64,000 bases of DNA from Caldilineales bacterium (GCA_024102915.1 JAGFJG010000040.1:42717-106716), one strand, 5' to 3'; positions 25,403 through 34,770 are shown, numbered from the stretch's first letter. Numbers and translations: made by a program. Notes: a model not told the origin generated them from the letters alone.

Positions 25403-26092
25403 TCAGGCAAGTCCATTCAGCGTCGCCAATTGCGCCAACTCAGCGATTTCGTAGCGGATGGGCAGTGACTGCGGGGCGAGCCTGCGTGCGGGATTGAACC
25501 AGCAGGCGTCGATGCCATAGTTGGCGGCACCCTGGATATCAGAAGAGAGGTTGTCGCCCACGACCAGAGCCCTGGCTTTATTCGGCCAGCCCATGCGCTC
25601 GAAGACGATGTCGAAATAGGCGATGTCAGGTTTTGCCGCCCCCACTTCCTCCGAGATCACAACCACGTCGAAACAATCGGCGATGGCCGACGCGGCCAGG
25701 CGCGGTCGTTGCACGTCCTTCAACCCATTTGTGATCAGCGCCAGCCGCACAATTCCGGCCAGATTTTTCACAAGCTCTTCGGCGCCGTCGATCAGTTCCG
25801 TGCGCGTGGCCAGTTGCCCCAGATAGTCTCGGCCAAAACGGTTGGGATCATCCTCAAATCCGAGTGACTCGAACAGCCGGGAAAAGCGATGGCGGTTGAG
25901 ATCGGTCGCCAGAATTTCGCCACGTTCGAGGGCCACCCAGGCCGCATTGTTGATCTCGATATAACGCGTGGCGGTCTGCTCGTCGAAAGGCAGTTGATGG
26001 ATGGCGAAAGTCTGGCGCAATGCTGCTTTCTCGGCGGAATGAAAGTCGAACAATGTGCCGTCGGCGTCAAAGAGAATCCAGTCGTATTTCAT
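25403..26092 (-). CDS. HAD-superfamily hydrolase, YjjG-like nucleotidase
   Basis: A 229-residue HAD phosphatase with the catalytic DxD in FDADGTLFDF, motif II TNGL, a motif III lysine in GAAKPDIAYF and motif IV GDNLSSDI. The order and spacing match YjjG, which hydrolyses non-canonical pyrimidine nucleotides such as dUMP and 5-modified forms. The start at 26092 gives MKYDWILFDADG; the longer frame to 26242 is unsupported. Exact substrate unproven. Confidence 0.9.
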   Translation of the reverse strand: MKYDWILFDADGTLFDFHSAEKAALRQTFAIHQLPFDEQTATRYIEINNAAWVALERGEILATDLNRHRFSRLFESLGFEDDPNRFGRDYLGQLATRTELIDGAEELVKNLAGIVRLALITNGLKDVQRPRLAASAIADCFDVVVISEEVGAAKPDIAYFDIVFERMGWPNKARALVVGDNLSSDIQGAANYGIDACWFNPARRLAPQSLPIRYEIAELAQLATLNGLA

Positions 26093-26161
26093 GGTTTTGA
26101 GATGACGTGTGGTTTTGAGAGCGTGGTCTGCGGAACCTAAGCGAAGATTACGACAATCCGT

Positions 26162-26196
26162 TTGACAGCCGTACGAGATGATGGTAATTTGTACGG
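26162..26196 (+). promoter_or_regulatory. Promoter with inverted-repeat operator for the second PIN pair
   Basis: TTGACA (26162-26167), 17 nt, TAATTT (26185-26190), a near-consensus promoter. CCGTAC (26169-26174) and GTACGG (26191-26196) form an inverted repeat around the -10 box, a likely site for antitoxin autorepression. AAGGAG follows before the ATG at 26211. Confidence 0.68.
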
Positions 26197-26210
26197 CAAG
26201 GAGATGGACA

Positions 26211-26453
26211 ATGACAACTAAACTGACCGTACGTGTTCCCAAAGATTTACTTGAAGGCGCTAAGCGCTATGCCAGCGAGCATGAGACAACCGTTACTCGC
26301 CTGATCTCGGCATATCTATTGCAGTTAGCCAGTCGGGACGAATTGCAGTCTACGACGCCAATTGTACATCGCCTGAGCGGTTCGCTCACAAGCGAGATTG
26401 CAGAAGAGGATTATTTTCGCTACCTGGAACAGAAATATGGCAGCGAAGTCTAA
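26211..26453 (+). CDS. Antitoxin of second PIN-toxin pair (ribbon-helix-helix type)
   Basis: An 80-residue protein. It opens TTKLTVRVPKDLLEGAKRYA, a ribbon-helix-helix DNA-binding start of the DUF6364 kind, and ends with an acidic toxin-wrapping part (EIAEEDYFRYLEQKYGSEV). AAGGAG lies eight bases upstream. It overlaps the toxin gene by 17 bases, the same overlap as in the pair at 13440. Confidence 0.86.
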   Translation: MTTKLTVRVPKDLLEGAKRYASEHETTVTRLISAYLLQLASRDELQSTTPIVHRLSGSLTSEIAEEDYFRYLEQKYGSEV

Positions 26454-26868
26454 AGTTCTCTTTGACTTGAATGTCGTTCTGGATGTTCTGCAAAAGCGCG
26501 AGCCATTTTTCAACGATTCCGCTCGCGCATTGTCCCTGACAGAGAATGGCACTCTGGAGGGATGGATTGCCGCTCACAGCGTTACAACCTTGTTTTATCT
26601 ATACGCAAAAGCATTCTCGGGCGAAAGGGCACGCGTCGTTCTGGCTGATTTGATGCAGATATTGGCAATTGCTCCGATTGATCAGCGCATTGTGGAACAG
26701 GCCTTGATTCTGCCTTATGGTGACTTTGAAGATGCCGTGCAAATGATGGCGGCGGTGCAGGTTGGGGCGGATTATGTTGTGACACGCAACCCGAATGACT
26801 TCAAAGCGGGTCCACTTCCGGCGGTTCGGCCCTCCGAACTGAACACAGTAATCGGGTTAGGTGACTGA
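26437..26868 (+). CDS. PIN-domain ribonuclease toxin
   Basis: A 143-residue PIN-domain protein of a type different from the pair at 13672. Metal-site acids are D in VLFDLNVVLDVL, D and E in YGDFEDAVQMMAA and D in TRNPNDF. It should be an RNase neutralised by the upstream antitoxin. The frame is intact. The sulfotransferase gene starts two bases after its stop and may be read through from this promoter. Confidence 0.9.
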   Translation: MAAKSKVLFDLNVVLDVLQKREPFFNDSARALSLTENGTLEGWIAAHSVTTLFYLYAKAFSGERARVVLADLMQILAIAPIDQRIVEQALILPYGDFEDAVQMMAAVQVGADYVVTRNPNDFKAGPLPAVRPSELNTVIGLGD

Positions 26869-26870
26869 AT

Positions 26871-27569
26871 TTGCCAGCCCATATCGGCTACCAACTCCAT
26901 CGGCTGGCCTATGCCCTGCGCCACCCGCGCAAATTCCGTCGCTTGCAGCGACGCCGGCACACGCCCAGCGCCAATGGCTATTGCTATAAGCCCTTCGACG
27001 AACTCGACTGCATCTACGTTCACATTCCCCGCTGCGCTGGCGTCTCGGTGACCAGGAGTTTATTCGGCGGACTGGCGGGCGGACACACAACTTTGGCCGA
27101 GTATCAGATCGTGTTCGGGCCAGGAGAATTCCAGCGGTATTTCAAATTCACCTTTGTACGCAATCCCTGGGATAGACTTGTGTCGGCGTTTTTCTATCTG
27201 AAGGCTGGTGGATTCTCGCAATGGGACGCGAAATGGGCTGAGGAGAATCTGGCAGTTTTCTCTGATTTCAACATGTTCGTTCGCGAGTGGCTCAACGAGA
27301 CGAATATCAAGAGTTATTATCATTTCTTTCCCCAGAGCCACTATGTTTGCACGTACGACGGCAGCGTTGGGGTCGATTTCGCGGGACGCTTCGAAAACCT
27401 GGCAGCAGATTTCCAGCACGTTTGTGATGTTTTAGGCATCCGGGCCATGCTGACCGAATCCAACAAGTCCGAGCGGGCGGATTACCGCAGCTATTACGAC
27501 GAAGAAACAAAGCGCATCGTCGCCGATGTCTACGCTCAGGACATCGAGTTGTTTGGCTATTCGTTCTGA
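26871..27569 (+). CDS. Sulfotransferase family 2-type protein
   Basis: A 232-residue protein probably transferring sulfate from PAPS to a carbohydrate or other hydroxyl acceptor. The 5'-phosphosulfate loop reads VHIPRCAGVSVTRSLFG (usual form HIPKTGGTS) and the 3'-phosphate site is FVRNPWDRLVSAFFYL. The C-terminal YAQDIELFGYSF is also a family ending. Only a TTG at 26871 is available next to the upstream in-frame stop. The acceptor could be a surface glycan, given the many glycosyltransferases around. Confidence 0.85.
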   Translation: MPAHIGYQLHRLAYALRHPRKFRRLQRRRHTPSANGYCYKPFDELDCIYVHIPRCAGVSVTRSLFGGLAGGHTTLAEYQIVFGPGEFQRYFKFTFVRNPWDRLVSAFFYLKAGGFSQWDAKWAEENLAVFSDFNMFVREWLNETNIKSYYHFFPQSHYVCTYDGSVGVDFAGRFENLAADFQHVCDVLGIRAMLTESNKSERADYRSYYDEETKRIVADVYAQDIELFGYSF

Positions 27570-27616
27570 AGGTGAATCGACTCTGCCTAATCGTTCAGTC
27601 AGAGAACGCCAACGAA

Positions 27617-27675
27617 CATTGACGAAAGTGGACGGAGGGACGAAGGGATTTAGTCTATGTTTGTCCTTTCGTTCA
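27617..27675. repeat. GACGAAAG-type hairpin repeat
   Basis: ACGAAAGTGGAC pairs with GTCCTTTCGT across GGAGGGACGAAGGG and related words. It is a relative of the copy near 20252 and might act as a terminator for the sulfotransferase gene. Confidence 0.5.
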
Positions 27676-27691
27676 TTTTATTCAGCAAAAG

Positions 27692-27725
27692 AAAGCCCCC
27701 TGGCGTCCACGACAACCAGGGGGCA
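27692..27725 (-). terminator. Intrinsic terminator of fhs
   Basis: On the minus strand GCCCCCTGG and CCAGGGGGC form a stem followed by TTTCTTTT. It lies about 60 bases past the fhs stop. Confidence 0.85.
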
Positions 27726-27781
27726 AAGGGTTTACGAATGGAGCAGCAAGCCGTCTACTGCTGCCTGCCACTCGCTACCTG

Positions 27782-29680
27782 CTAGAACAGTCCCAACACT
27801 TTCCCCGTCTCCAGATCGAGATCGACATCGTAAAAGACCGGGCGGGTGGGCAGACCGGGCATCGTGCTCATCTCGCCCAGCAGGGGATAGAGGAACCCGG
27901 CGCCCACGCTGGCGCGAATATCACGCACGGGCACCGTGAAACCGGTGGGGGCGCCCTTCAAGTTGGGGTCATGGCTGAGGCTGAGATGCGTCTTGGCCAT
28001 GCACATGGGCAGCTTATCGAAACCGACCCGGTTGTATAGCTCGATCTTTTTCTCGGCTTCGGGCAGGAATTCGACCCCCGCGCCGCCGTAGATTTCCTTG
28101 ACAATGGTTTCGATCTTTTCTTTGATGCCCATCCCCAGGGGATAGAGGAATTTGAAGTCACTGGGCTTATTGGCGGCAGCCATCACAGCTTCGCCCAGGG
28201 CCACGGCTCCGGCTCCGCCATCGGCCCAATGATTGGACATGACGGCATCCTCAGCGCCCGCCTCCTTGGCGATCTTACGCACAAGAGCGACCTCGGCGTC
28301 TGTGTCGTCCTTGAAGCGGTTCACCGCCACCACGACCGGAATGCCGAAGCGTTTGGCGTTCTTGATGTGCACTTTCAGATTCGAGCAGCCTGCTTCCAGG
28401 AGTCCCAGATTTTCGTCTGTGTACGCTGAATCCAATGGTTTGCCAGCCACCACTTTGGGGCCGCCGCCGTGCATTTTCAGCGCCCGGATGGTCGCTACCA
28501 ACACAACCACGTTCGGGATCAGCCCGCTATATCGGCACTTGATATCGAAGAACTTCTCCATACCGATGTCAGCGCCGAACCCGGCTTCGGTCAGCACGAA
28601 CCCATCCGGTCCCACCAGTTTGAGGGCGATCTGGTCGGCGACGATCGAGCTATTACCGTGGGCGATGTTGGCGAAAGGCCCGGCATGTACAAAGGCCGGC
28701 GTGCCTTCCAGAGTCTGCATCAGGTTGGGCATGATGGCGTCTTTCATCAACACGGTCAACGCCCCGCCCACACCGAGATCGTCGGCGGTGATCGGTTCGC
28801 CCGCCCGGCTGGTGCCAATCACCATATTGCCCAGGCGTTCACGCATGTCGGCAAGGCTGGTGGTCAGGGCCAGGATTGCCATGATCTCAGAGGCGACGGT
28901 GATGTCATAACCCGTGCGGCGCGAGTGTCCTTTTTCTTTGGGGCCAAGGCCGATCTCGATCTCGCGCAGGAAACGATCGTTGGTATCGACCACGCGTCGC
29001 CAGGTGATGCTGTCCGGGTCGATATCCAGGCGGGCGAAGCGAGCAGCCTCTTCGGGCGTCAGGTCGTCGGGATTCGTCTTATCGATGCCCAACTTCTCCA
29101 GGCGCTTCAGCATGACCGGAGCGAAGGAACGGCTGCCATCTTTGGCGGGAGGGCAGAGGCGATTGAACAACGCTTCGTCGCTCTGGGTTGATTCATGGAA
29201 CATACGGGCGTCGATTGCCGCTGCCAGCAGGTTGTTGGCCGCTGTGATGGCATGGATGTCGCCGGTCAGGTGCAGATTGAAATCTTCCATGGGGATGATC
29301 TGGCTGTAACCGCCGCCGGCAGCGCCGCCCTTGATGCCGAAGGTTGGGCCCTGGCTGGGTTGGCGGATGCAGGTGATCACTTTTTGTCCCAGGAAAGCCC
29401 CCAGCGCCTGACTGAGCCCCACCGTTGTCGTCGTCTTCCCCTCGCCCAGCGGCGTGGGCGTGATGGCCGTGACCAGGATGTATTTGCCATCGGGTCGATC
29501 GGCCAGCCTGTCTCGTACGGACAGTTTGACTTTGGCTTTGGAGTTGCCATAAAGCTCCAATTCTTCCGGCAACAATCCGACTTCCTCAGCGATTTTGGTT
29601 ATCGGCAGCGGTTTCACTGCCTGGGCGATTTCGATATCGCTGGGAACAGGTCTTTGCAAGTTTGTAAGTTTGTGCGGCAT
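27782..29680 (-). CDS. fhs: Formate--tetrahydrofolate ligase
   Basis: Forms 10-formyl-tetrahydrofolate from formate, ATP and tetrahydrofolate, feeding one-carbon metabolism. The 632 residues contain the P-loop [16 protein letters not shown] (75-90), [12 protein letters not shown] and [17 protein letters not shown] nine bases before the ATG at 29680 sets the start. The first codons (KLTNLQ) come from an ACTTACAAACTTGCAAA stretch that looks like a short repeat. No folate-cycle partner gene is adjacent, so its role in C1 assimilation versus biosynthesis cannot be told. Confidence 0.96.
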   Translation of the reverse strand: MPHKLTNLQRPVPSDIEIAQAVKPLPITKIAEEVGLLPEELELYGNSKAKVKLSVRDRLADRPDGKYILVTAITPTPLGEGKTTTTVGLSQALGAFLGQKVITCIRQPSQGPTFGIKGGAAGGGYSQIIPMEDFNLHLTGDIHAITAANNLLAAAIDARMFHESTQSDEALFNRLCPPAKDGSRSFAPVMLKRLEKLGIDKTNPDDLTPEEAARFARLDIDPDSITWRRVVDTNDRFLREIEIGLGPKEKGHSRRTGYDITVASEIMAILALTTSLADMRERLGNMVIGTSRAGEPITADDLGVGGALTVLMKDAIMPNLMQTLEGTPAFVHAGPFANIAHGNSSIVADQIALKLVGPDGFVLTEAGFGADIGMEKFFDIKCRYSGLIPNVVVLVATIRALKMHGGGPKVVAGKPLDSAYTDENLGLLEAGCSNLKVHIKNAKRFGIPVVVAVNRFKDDTDAEVALVRKIAKEAGAEDAVMSNHWADGGAGAVALGEAVMAAANKPSDFKFLYPLGMGIKEKIETIVKEIYGGAGVEFLPEAEKKIELYNRVGFDKLPMCMAKTHLSLSHDPNLKGAPTGFTVPVRDIRASVGAGFLYPLLGEMSTMPGLPTRPVFYDVDLDLETGKVLGLF

Positions 29681-29992
29681 TGCGGATTCTCCTTTGATCC
29701 AGTCGGCTGAAAAATGTACCCGTAGCTGTGCGCGTACGACGATAACAACCATGCTGGGTTCGTTGCATGGAGGTTGGCGAATTGTCAAATGAATGATTCC
29801 AACTCGCACTTCGACAGTGCAAATCTTGTCACAAGTATAGAACAAGATTTGACGCGGGACAAAAAATTTACCTCTCTGAAAATGCTGAAAACGCCGGGAG
29901 ACTTTGTGGTGGCGACCTGCTTGCTCGCGCCTAAACGCTAGGATAGAATGCTGCCTGTACGTCGCAGTTTCTGCATTCTGAGGGACTATTCC
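29681..29992. other. Divergent intergenic region between fhs and ppk
   Basis: The fhs ribosome site (29688-29694) and the ppk promoter (29921-29949) lie here. I looked for a tetrahydrofolate riboswitch on the minus strand and did not see its conserved core. Nothing else is recognised. Confidence 0.5.
29921..29949 (+). promoter_or_regulatory. Promoter of the polyphosphate kinase gene
   Basis: TTGCTC (29921-29926), 17 nt, TAGAAT (29944-29949). Since the -10 box covers the ATG at 29948, the downstream ATG at 29993 is the better start. Confidence 0.55.
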
Positions 29993-32128
29993 ATGCCAGC
30001 TACAATAAAAAGCGCCAGAAAACCTGTCGAAATCGATCTCGATGATGCCAGCCTGTATCTGAACCGGGAATTGACCTGGCTTCAGTTCAACTGGCGCGTG
30101 CTGGAAGAAGCGTTGGACGACTCTCATCCCTTGCTCGAACGCGTCAAATTCTGTTCGATCTTCAGCAATAACCTGGATGAATTTTTCATGATCCGGGTTT
30201 CGGGCTTGCGGCAGCAATTAGAAGCGGGCACGGTGGAGGTCTCAGAGGATGGAATGACGCCATCGGAACAGTTGGCGGCAATCCGGCGCGAACTGGAGCC
30301 AATGCTCAACCAGCAGATGGCATGTTGGCGCAAAGATATTCTGCCCAAACTGACAGAAGAAGACATTTGCGTGCTCGACTACGAGGAATTAAAAGGCAGA
30401 CAGCGCAAACTGTTGCGCCAGTATTTTGAGGATGAGATTTTCCCGGCGCTCACGCCGCTGGCCTTCGATCCCGGACATCCATTCCCGCACATCTCGAACC
30501 TCAGCATGAATCTGGCGGTCGTGGTGAATGACCCCAATCATGGTGAACGCTTCGCCCGTCTCAAGGTTCCCGGCATCTTCCCGCGGCTGCTACGCATCCC
30601 CACCGAAGACCGGGCGGATGTCTTCGAAAGCCTGGGACTGTCCGACGTCAGGGCTAATAATTTCGTCTGGATCGAGGAAGCGATCGCCAACAACCTCGAC
30701 CTGCTGTTCCCCGGTCTCGATGTGATCGCCGCCTATCCGTTTCGGGTCACGCGAGACGCCGATATCGAGATCGAGGAAGACGAGGCGGCTGACCTGTTGG
30801 CGGCAATCGAAGAGGGCGTGGGACTGCGATATTTTGGCAAGGTCGTGCGTCTGGAAGTGGATAGCGCCATGCCCGACCGTGTGCGCCAAATTCTGGAACA
30901 GAATATGGGCTTGCAACCTTATCAGGTTTACAAAGTCGATGGCAGACTTGGTCTCGCCGATCTGATGGGCCTGATGGCGGTCGAGCGTCCTGATCTGAAA
31001 GACGCCGCTTTCACCCCCTCAATTCCGCCGCCATTGGCCACCGGCGAGGACATGTTCTCAGTCATCCGTCGCCGGGACATCCTGCTCTATCATCCTTACG
31101 ATAGCTTCAACCCGGTCGTCGATTTCATCCGCGCCGCTGCCCGTGATCCCAATGTTTTGACGATCAAACAAACGTTGTATCGGGTGGGGAAAAACGCACC
31201 GGTTGTGAAGGCGTTGATGGAGGCCAGAGAACACGGCAAGCAGGTTGCCGTTCTGGTGGAATTGAAGGCGCGCTTCGACGAAGAGAACAACATCGGCTGG
31301 GCCAGAGCGTTGGAGCGAGCGGGCGTTCATGTGGTTTACGGGCTGGTCGGCCTGAAGACGCACGCCAAATTGCTGATGGTTGTGCGCCGTGAATCTCAGG
31401 GCATCGTGCGCTATGTTCATATCGGCACGGGCAACTACAATGCCGTCACCGCCCGCGTCTATTCTGATCTCGGATACTTCACCAGCGACCCGGACATCGG
31501 CGCAGACGTGGCCGATCTATTCAATGCGCTGACGGGTTATTCGCTCAAGCAAGAGTATCGTAAGCTGTTGGTGGCCCCTGGCGCCATGCGTGATGGCATC
31601 CTCGCCCGCATCGAGCGGGAGATCGAGCAGCACAAGAAAAATAGGCAGGGCTACATCGCCCTCAAGATGAATCAGCTTGTGGACAAGCGGTGTATCAAAG
31701 CCCTGTATCGCGCCTCCCAGGCCGGCGTCAAGATCGATCTCCAGGTCAGGGGGATTTGCTGTTTGCGCCCTGGCCTGCCCGGCATCAGTGAGACGATCAG
31801 CGTGACCTCGGTCGTCGGGCGGTTCCTCGAACATCCGCGTATCTATTATTTCCGCAACGGCGGCGACGAAGAGATATTGCTGGGCAGCGCCGATCTTATG
31901 CCCCGAAACCTGGACCGCCGGGTCGAGCAGTTAGTGCCGGTCGGTGACCCGCAACTGAAAGAACAATTGTGGAAAATCCTGGACGTTCACCTGCGCGACA
32001 ATGTGAAGTCGCGACGCATGTTAGCCGATGGCTCGTATGAGCCAGTTCCAGTGGCGGATGGCGCGGAGCGGATCAACTCGCAGGAATGGATGATCCGTCG
32101 CCGGGGTTTCTGGAATCTGGAAGACTGA
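29993..32128 (+). CDS. ppk: Polyphosphate kinase 1
   Basis: Makes inorganic polyphosphate from ATP. The 711 residues fit PPK1, with the N-terminal helical domain ([18 protein letters not shown]), YNRV-like phosphate sites ([14 protein letters not shown]), the autophosphorylated histidine in [12 protein letters not shown] (H457) and the second catalytic histidine in HIGTGNYN (H476). GAGGG lies about nine bases before the chosen ATG. A Na/Pi-type transporter gene lies 4 kb downstream, but the two are not in one operon. Confidence 0.95.
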   Translation: MPATIKSARKPVEIDLDDASLYLNRELTWLQFNWRVLEEALDDSHPLLERVKFCSIFSNNLDEFFMIRVSGLRQQLEAGTVEVSEDGMTPSEQLAAIRRELEPMLNQQMACWRKDILPKLTEEDICVLDYEELKGRQRKLLRQYFEDEIFPALTPLAFDPGHPFPHISNLSMNLAVVVNDPNHGERFARLKVPGIFPRLLRIPTEDRADVFESLGLSDVRANNFVWIEEAIANNLDLLFPGLDVIAAYPFRVTRDADIEIEEDEAADLLAAIEEGVGLRYFGKVVRLEVDSAMPDRVRQILEQNMGLQPYQVYKVDGRLGLADLMGLMAVERPDLKDAAFTPSIPPPLATGEDMFSVIRRRDILLYHPYDSFNPVVDFIRAAARDPNVLTIKQTLYRVGKNAPVVKALMEAREHGKQVAVLVELKARFDEENNIGWARALERAGVHVVYGLVGLKTHAKLLMVVRRESQGIVRYVHIGTGNYNAVTARVYSDLGYFTSDPDIGADVADLFNALTGYSLKQEYRKLLVAPGAMRDGILARIEREIEQHKKNRQGYIALKMNQLVDKRCIKALYRASQAGVKIDLQVRGICCLRPGLPGISETISVTSVVGRFLEHPRIYYFRNGGDEEILLGSADLMPRNLDRRVEQLVPVGDPQLKEQLWKILDVHLRDNVKSRRMLADGSYEPVPVADGAERINSQEWMIRRRGFWNLED

Positions 32129-32133
32129 ACGAA

Positions 32134-33237
32134 TCACCTGCTGCGGGTCAGCTTCTCCAGCAGGGCGTCATAGGTCGATGCCAGGTTTCGCCAATCATAA
32201 GGCTGGGCGAGGTCACTCAGCTCGGTGGTTCGCACGAGCGCAGGATTGGCTGCCGCCCAGCACAGGCGCGCCGCCAATTCATCGAAATCGTCGTAAAGGT
32301 GATGGGGGGCAACGGCCAACAGTTCGGGGTAGCTCAACCGGTTGGGCAGCAGGGGATAGCATCCGCAATACAGCGCTTCCAGGATGCTGACGCCAAAGAA
32401 TTCGTGCAGAGCGGTCGAGACCACAAGGTCGGATTCCCACAGCAGCCGGTGGTAAGTGCGACGATCATCGGCAAAGCCAAAATGAATGATGCGCTCGCCC
32501 AGCCGTTCCTGTGCTTCCAGAAATTCGATGGGCTGCTGGCTGAAGTTTTCGCCGGCGATGACGACCTCGAATGGAAGCCCGGTCGCCTGCAAAGCGTAAA
32601 GAGCGTCGAAGAAATCGGCGGGATTTTTGTCGTATTCCCAGCGCTGGTTCCACAAAATGCGGAGGGGCGAAGACTCCGGGCAGGGCGGGGGCCGGTCGTC
32701 GTCGAACCTGGCTAAGTCGATGCCGACCGGCAGGATCAGGCTGCGGGCTGAAAGTTCGGGAATGATCTCCAGGCGGTTGTAATCGGGGAAGTGCTTGAGC
32801 AGGCGCGACAGCTCGGCGAAGAATTCATCACGATGAAAGACGCTGTTGAAAGCGATGCGGTTGGCGCAGGCCATGCTCAGCACGTTGATCATGCCGTAGG
32901 TGAGGTCGCGCTTTTCGCCGGGCGGCGGGGGATAGGTCAACTGGTTTTCGTGCATGTACAACAGGGCGGGGGCATCGTTCAGCCAGGGCCGGGCCAGGGC
33001 GACCAGCGCGGGCAGATTGACCATATCGGTCGCCAGCAAAACATCGGGCGGGCCGTGCGCCTCGCATTCCGACTTGACCTGTTGCGCCAGTTCCAGCGCT
33101 CCGCCCTGCATCCGCCATTTCCAGAAACGCCCGGCCATTGACAACAGTGCCACATCGTGGCGGCTGGCCGCGGTAAATCCTTCGGCCCAGGCTGCATGAG
33201 AGCCGGTGTGATAGGGTGAGATCAGGAGGATTCGCAC
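32134..33237 (-). CDS. GT4 glycosyltransferase, tRNA-queuosine alpha-mannosyltransferase-like (DUF3524)
   Basis: A 367-residue GT-B protein. The start (MRILLISPYHTGSHAAWAEG) and the block LLSMAGRFWKWRMQGGALELA are the DUF3524 signature found in the enzyme that adds mannose to queuosine in tRNA-Asp (animal GTDC1/QTMAN). The C-terminal domain has NQRWEYDKNPADFFDAL and the EX7E region near EFFGVSILEALYCGCYP. The start is a GTG with AGGT upstream. In bacteria the function is not established to my knowledge; tRNA mannosylation is inferred from the family. Confidence 0.85.
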   Translation of the reverse strand: MRILLISPYHTGSHAAWAEGFTAASRHDVALLSMAGRFWKWRMQGGALELAQQVKSECEAHGPPDVLLATDMVNLPALVALARPWLNDAPALLYMHENQLTYPPPPGEKRDLTYGMINVLSMACANRIAFNSVFHRDEFFAELSRLLKHFPDYNRLEIIPELSARSLILPVGIDLARFDDDRPPPCPESSPLRILWNQRWEYDKNPADFFDALYALQATGLPFEVVIAGENFSQQPIEFLEAQERLGERIIHFGFADDRRTYHRLLWESDLVVSTALHEFFGVSILEALYCGCYPLLPNRLSYPELLAVAPHHLYDDFDELAARLCWAAANPALVRTTELSDLAQPYDWRNLASTYDALLEKLTRSR

Positions 33238-33280
33238 TTGATACCTAACTGATGAACACCTTGCCCATCAATCAAGAAGA

Positions 33281-33350
33281 ATAACCGCAGATTTCGCAGA
33301 TGACGCTGATTTGAGTTGGAAAAATATGCGGCAATCTGTTTCATCTGTGG
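33281..33350. repeat. Degenerate CTGCG/CGCAGATTT repeat reaching into mutY
   Basis: ACCGCAGATTTCGCAGATGA, CGCTGATTT, GCGGCAATCTG and TTTCATCTGTGG follow one another. The stop codon and final residues of mutY on the minus strand are part of this repeat. Confidence 0.6.
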
Positions 33351-34432
33351 ATATCTTCCGACGCCGTCGGAGCGAGTAGCACTTCAATGATACGGCGGTC
33401 GGTGCGAGCGAAAGCAAAGCGGTCAAGTTCGTCGGCAGTGACCCAGCGCCAGTCGGCCACGCCCAGGCTTTGGGGCGTCCCCGACCGAATGCGAGCAAAA
33501 TAGGCATGCAGCGTGATACGGAAGTGCGTGTACGCGTGATCCAGGCTGATGACATGCGCCCCGACCTCGGTCTCGATCCCCAATTCTTCGCTCAACTCTC
33601 GCTGAAGCGCAGCGACTTGGCTTTCTCCATTTTTGACTTTGCCGCCGGGAAATTCCCACAGCCCGCCCAACATGCCGTCGGTCGGGCGCTGCGCGATGAG
33701 GATGCGACCGTCGGGGTGTTGGATGACGCCCGCCACCACGTCGAAATGAGGCGTGCGTTTTCGTACTGATCGAACCGGGCGCTCGTACTGGCTGCCGTTC
33801 TTTCTCGCCAGACAATGTTCCCGCACCGGGCAATTGGCGCAGGTCGGATTTTGCGGCAGGCATATTATTGCGCCCAATTCCATCAATGCCTCGTTGAACA
33901 GCCCTGGATTCTCCGTATCGAGCAAGTCTTCAGCCAACTGCCACAATGCCCGAATCGTCTCAGATTCGTCGATACTTGTTTCGATATCGAAGATGCGCGT
34001 GAGGACGCGTTTGATGTTGCCGTCGAGAATGGGCGCGGGAATGCCAAATGCAATCGAGCGGATAGCCCCTGCCGTGTAACGACCGATGCCGGGTAACGCC
34101 AGCAATTCCGCTTCACCCCGTGGCAGTTGCCCGTTGTGTTCGGCGCACACGATTTTGGCGGCATGATGCAGGTTGTGCGCCCGCCGATAGTACCCCAATC
34201 CCTCCCAGGCTTTTAGCACGTAATCGATGGGCGCGGCGGCCAGGTATGCGACCGTGGGAAAGCGGTCGATGAATCGCAGATAATAGGGGATGACCGTTGC
34301 AGCCTGCGTCTGCTGCAACATCACTTCGCTGACCCAGACGTGATAGGGCGATGGCTGCCGTCGCCAGGGCAGGTCGCGAGCGTGCGCTTGAAACCATCGA
34401 TTGAGCGCCTGGCGAAATCCGTCCCGGTTCAT
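33341..34432 (-). CDS. mutY: Adenine DNA glycosylase MutY with a complete Nudix box
   Basis: Removes adenine mispaired with 8-oxoguanine. The 363 residues have the helix-hairpin-helix and catalytic region (SEVMLQQTQAATVIPYY, LPGIGRYTAGAIRSIAFG, with the key Asp in PAPILDGNIKR) and the 4Fe-4S loop CLPQNPTCANCPVREHC. The C-terminal MutT-like domain keeps every Nudix-box residue, GKVKNGESQVAALQREL then SEELGI, matching GX5EX7REUXEEXGU. In E. coli MutY this domain lacks the hydrolase residues, so this protein might also clean 8-oxo-dGTP. The start overlaps a zinc-ribbon gene by four bases. Confidence 0.93.
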   Translation of the reverse strand: MNRDGFRQALNRWFQAHARDLPWRRQPSPYHVWVSEVMLQQTQAATVIPYYLRFIDRFPTVAYLAAAPIDYVLKAWEGLGYYRRAHNLHHAAKIVCAEHNGQLPRGEAELLALPGIGRYTAGAIRSIAFGIPAPILDGNIKRVLTRIFDIETSIDESETIRALWQLAEDLLDTENPGLFNEALMELGAIICLPQNPTCANCPVREHCLARKNGSQYERPVRSVRKRTPHFDVVAGVIQHPDGRILIAQRPTDGMLGGLWEFPGGKVKNGESQVAALQRELSEELGIETEVGAHVISLDHAYTHFRITLHAYFARIRSGTPQSLGVADWRWVTADELDRFAFARTDRRIIEVLLAPTASEDIHR

Positions 34433-34635
34433 CCCCCCAGCATTCCGCCCGAACACTGCCAGACCCAGGGCATCAGCACGAACAGGGCGATAATGATCAA
34501 CAGCCAGGCAGGCATGCCGAAAATCTTTAACTGCCTGCGCTCCTTTTTCGGCTGAGGTTTGGGCAGTTCCGTCTGGCATCGCCAGCAGACGTTTTTATCG
34601 TCGGGGTTCCAGGTTCCGCAATTCGGACAATCCAT
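34429..34635 (-). CDS. Zinc-ribbon membrane protein
   Basis: A 68-residue protein. Residues 1-24 form a zinc ribbon (CPNCGTWNPDDKNVCWRC, two CxxC pairs), followed by a basic linker and one C-terminal membrane helix (AWLLIIIALFVLMPWVW). It overlaps mutY by four bases (ATGA), so both are translated from one message. Such proteins are common and uncharacterised; the link to mutY is positional only. Confidence 0.8.
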   Translation of the reverse strand: MDCPNCGTWNPDDKNVCWRCQTELPKPQPKKERRQLKIFGMPAWLLIIIALFVLMPWVWQCSGGMLGG

Positions 34636-34704
34636 AATCAAGAAGCGGCGGGCAGATTATTGCCGCCGAGGTGAGTGGGAAAGAACATAGGTACAATAGC
34701 GGTG

Positions 34705-34770
34705 ATCAGTTAACAGTGATCAGAATTCTGGATGGAACTCAACTGATCGCCGCATACTGATCACTGCCGA
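34705..34770. repeat. Degenerate GATCAGT repeat
   Basis: GTGATCAGTTAACAGTGATC, AACTGATCGCC and CATACTGATCACTGCC are near-repeats in direct and inverted order. It resembles the patch at 12428-12530. Confidence 0.55.

Noticed and set aside
28469..29191. Plus-strand frames opposite fhs
   Set aside because: fhs is conserved over its full length; the antisense frames have no support.
29681..29992. Possible tetrahydrofolate riboswitch before fhs
   Set aside because: The conserved core could not be found on the minus strand; the gap shows only promoter and ribosome-site elements.
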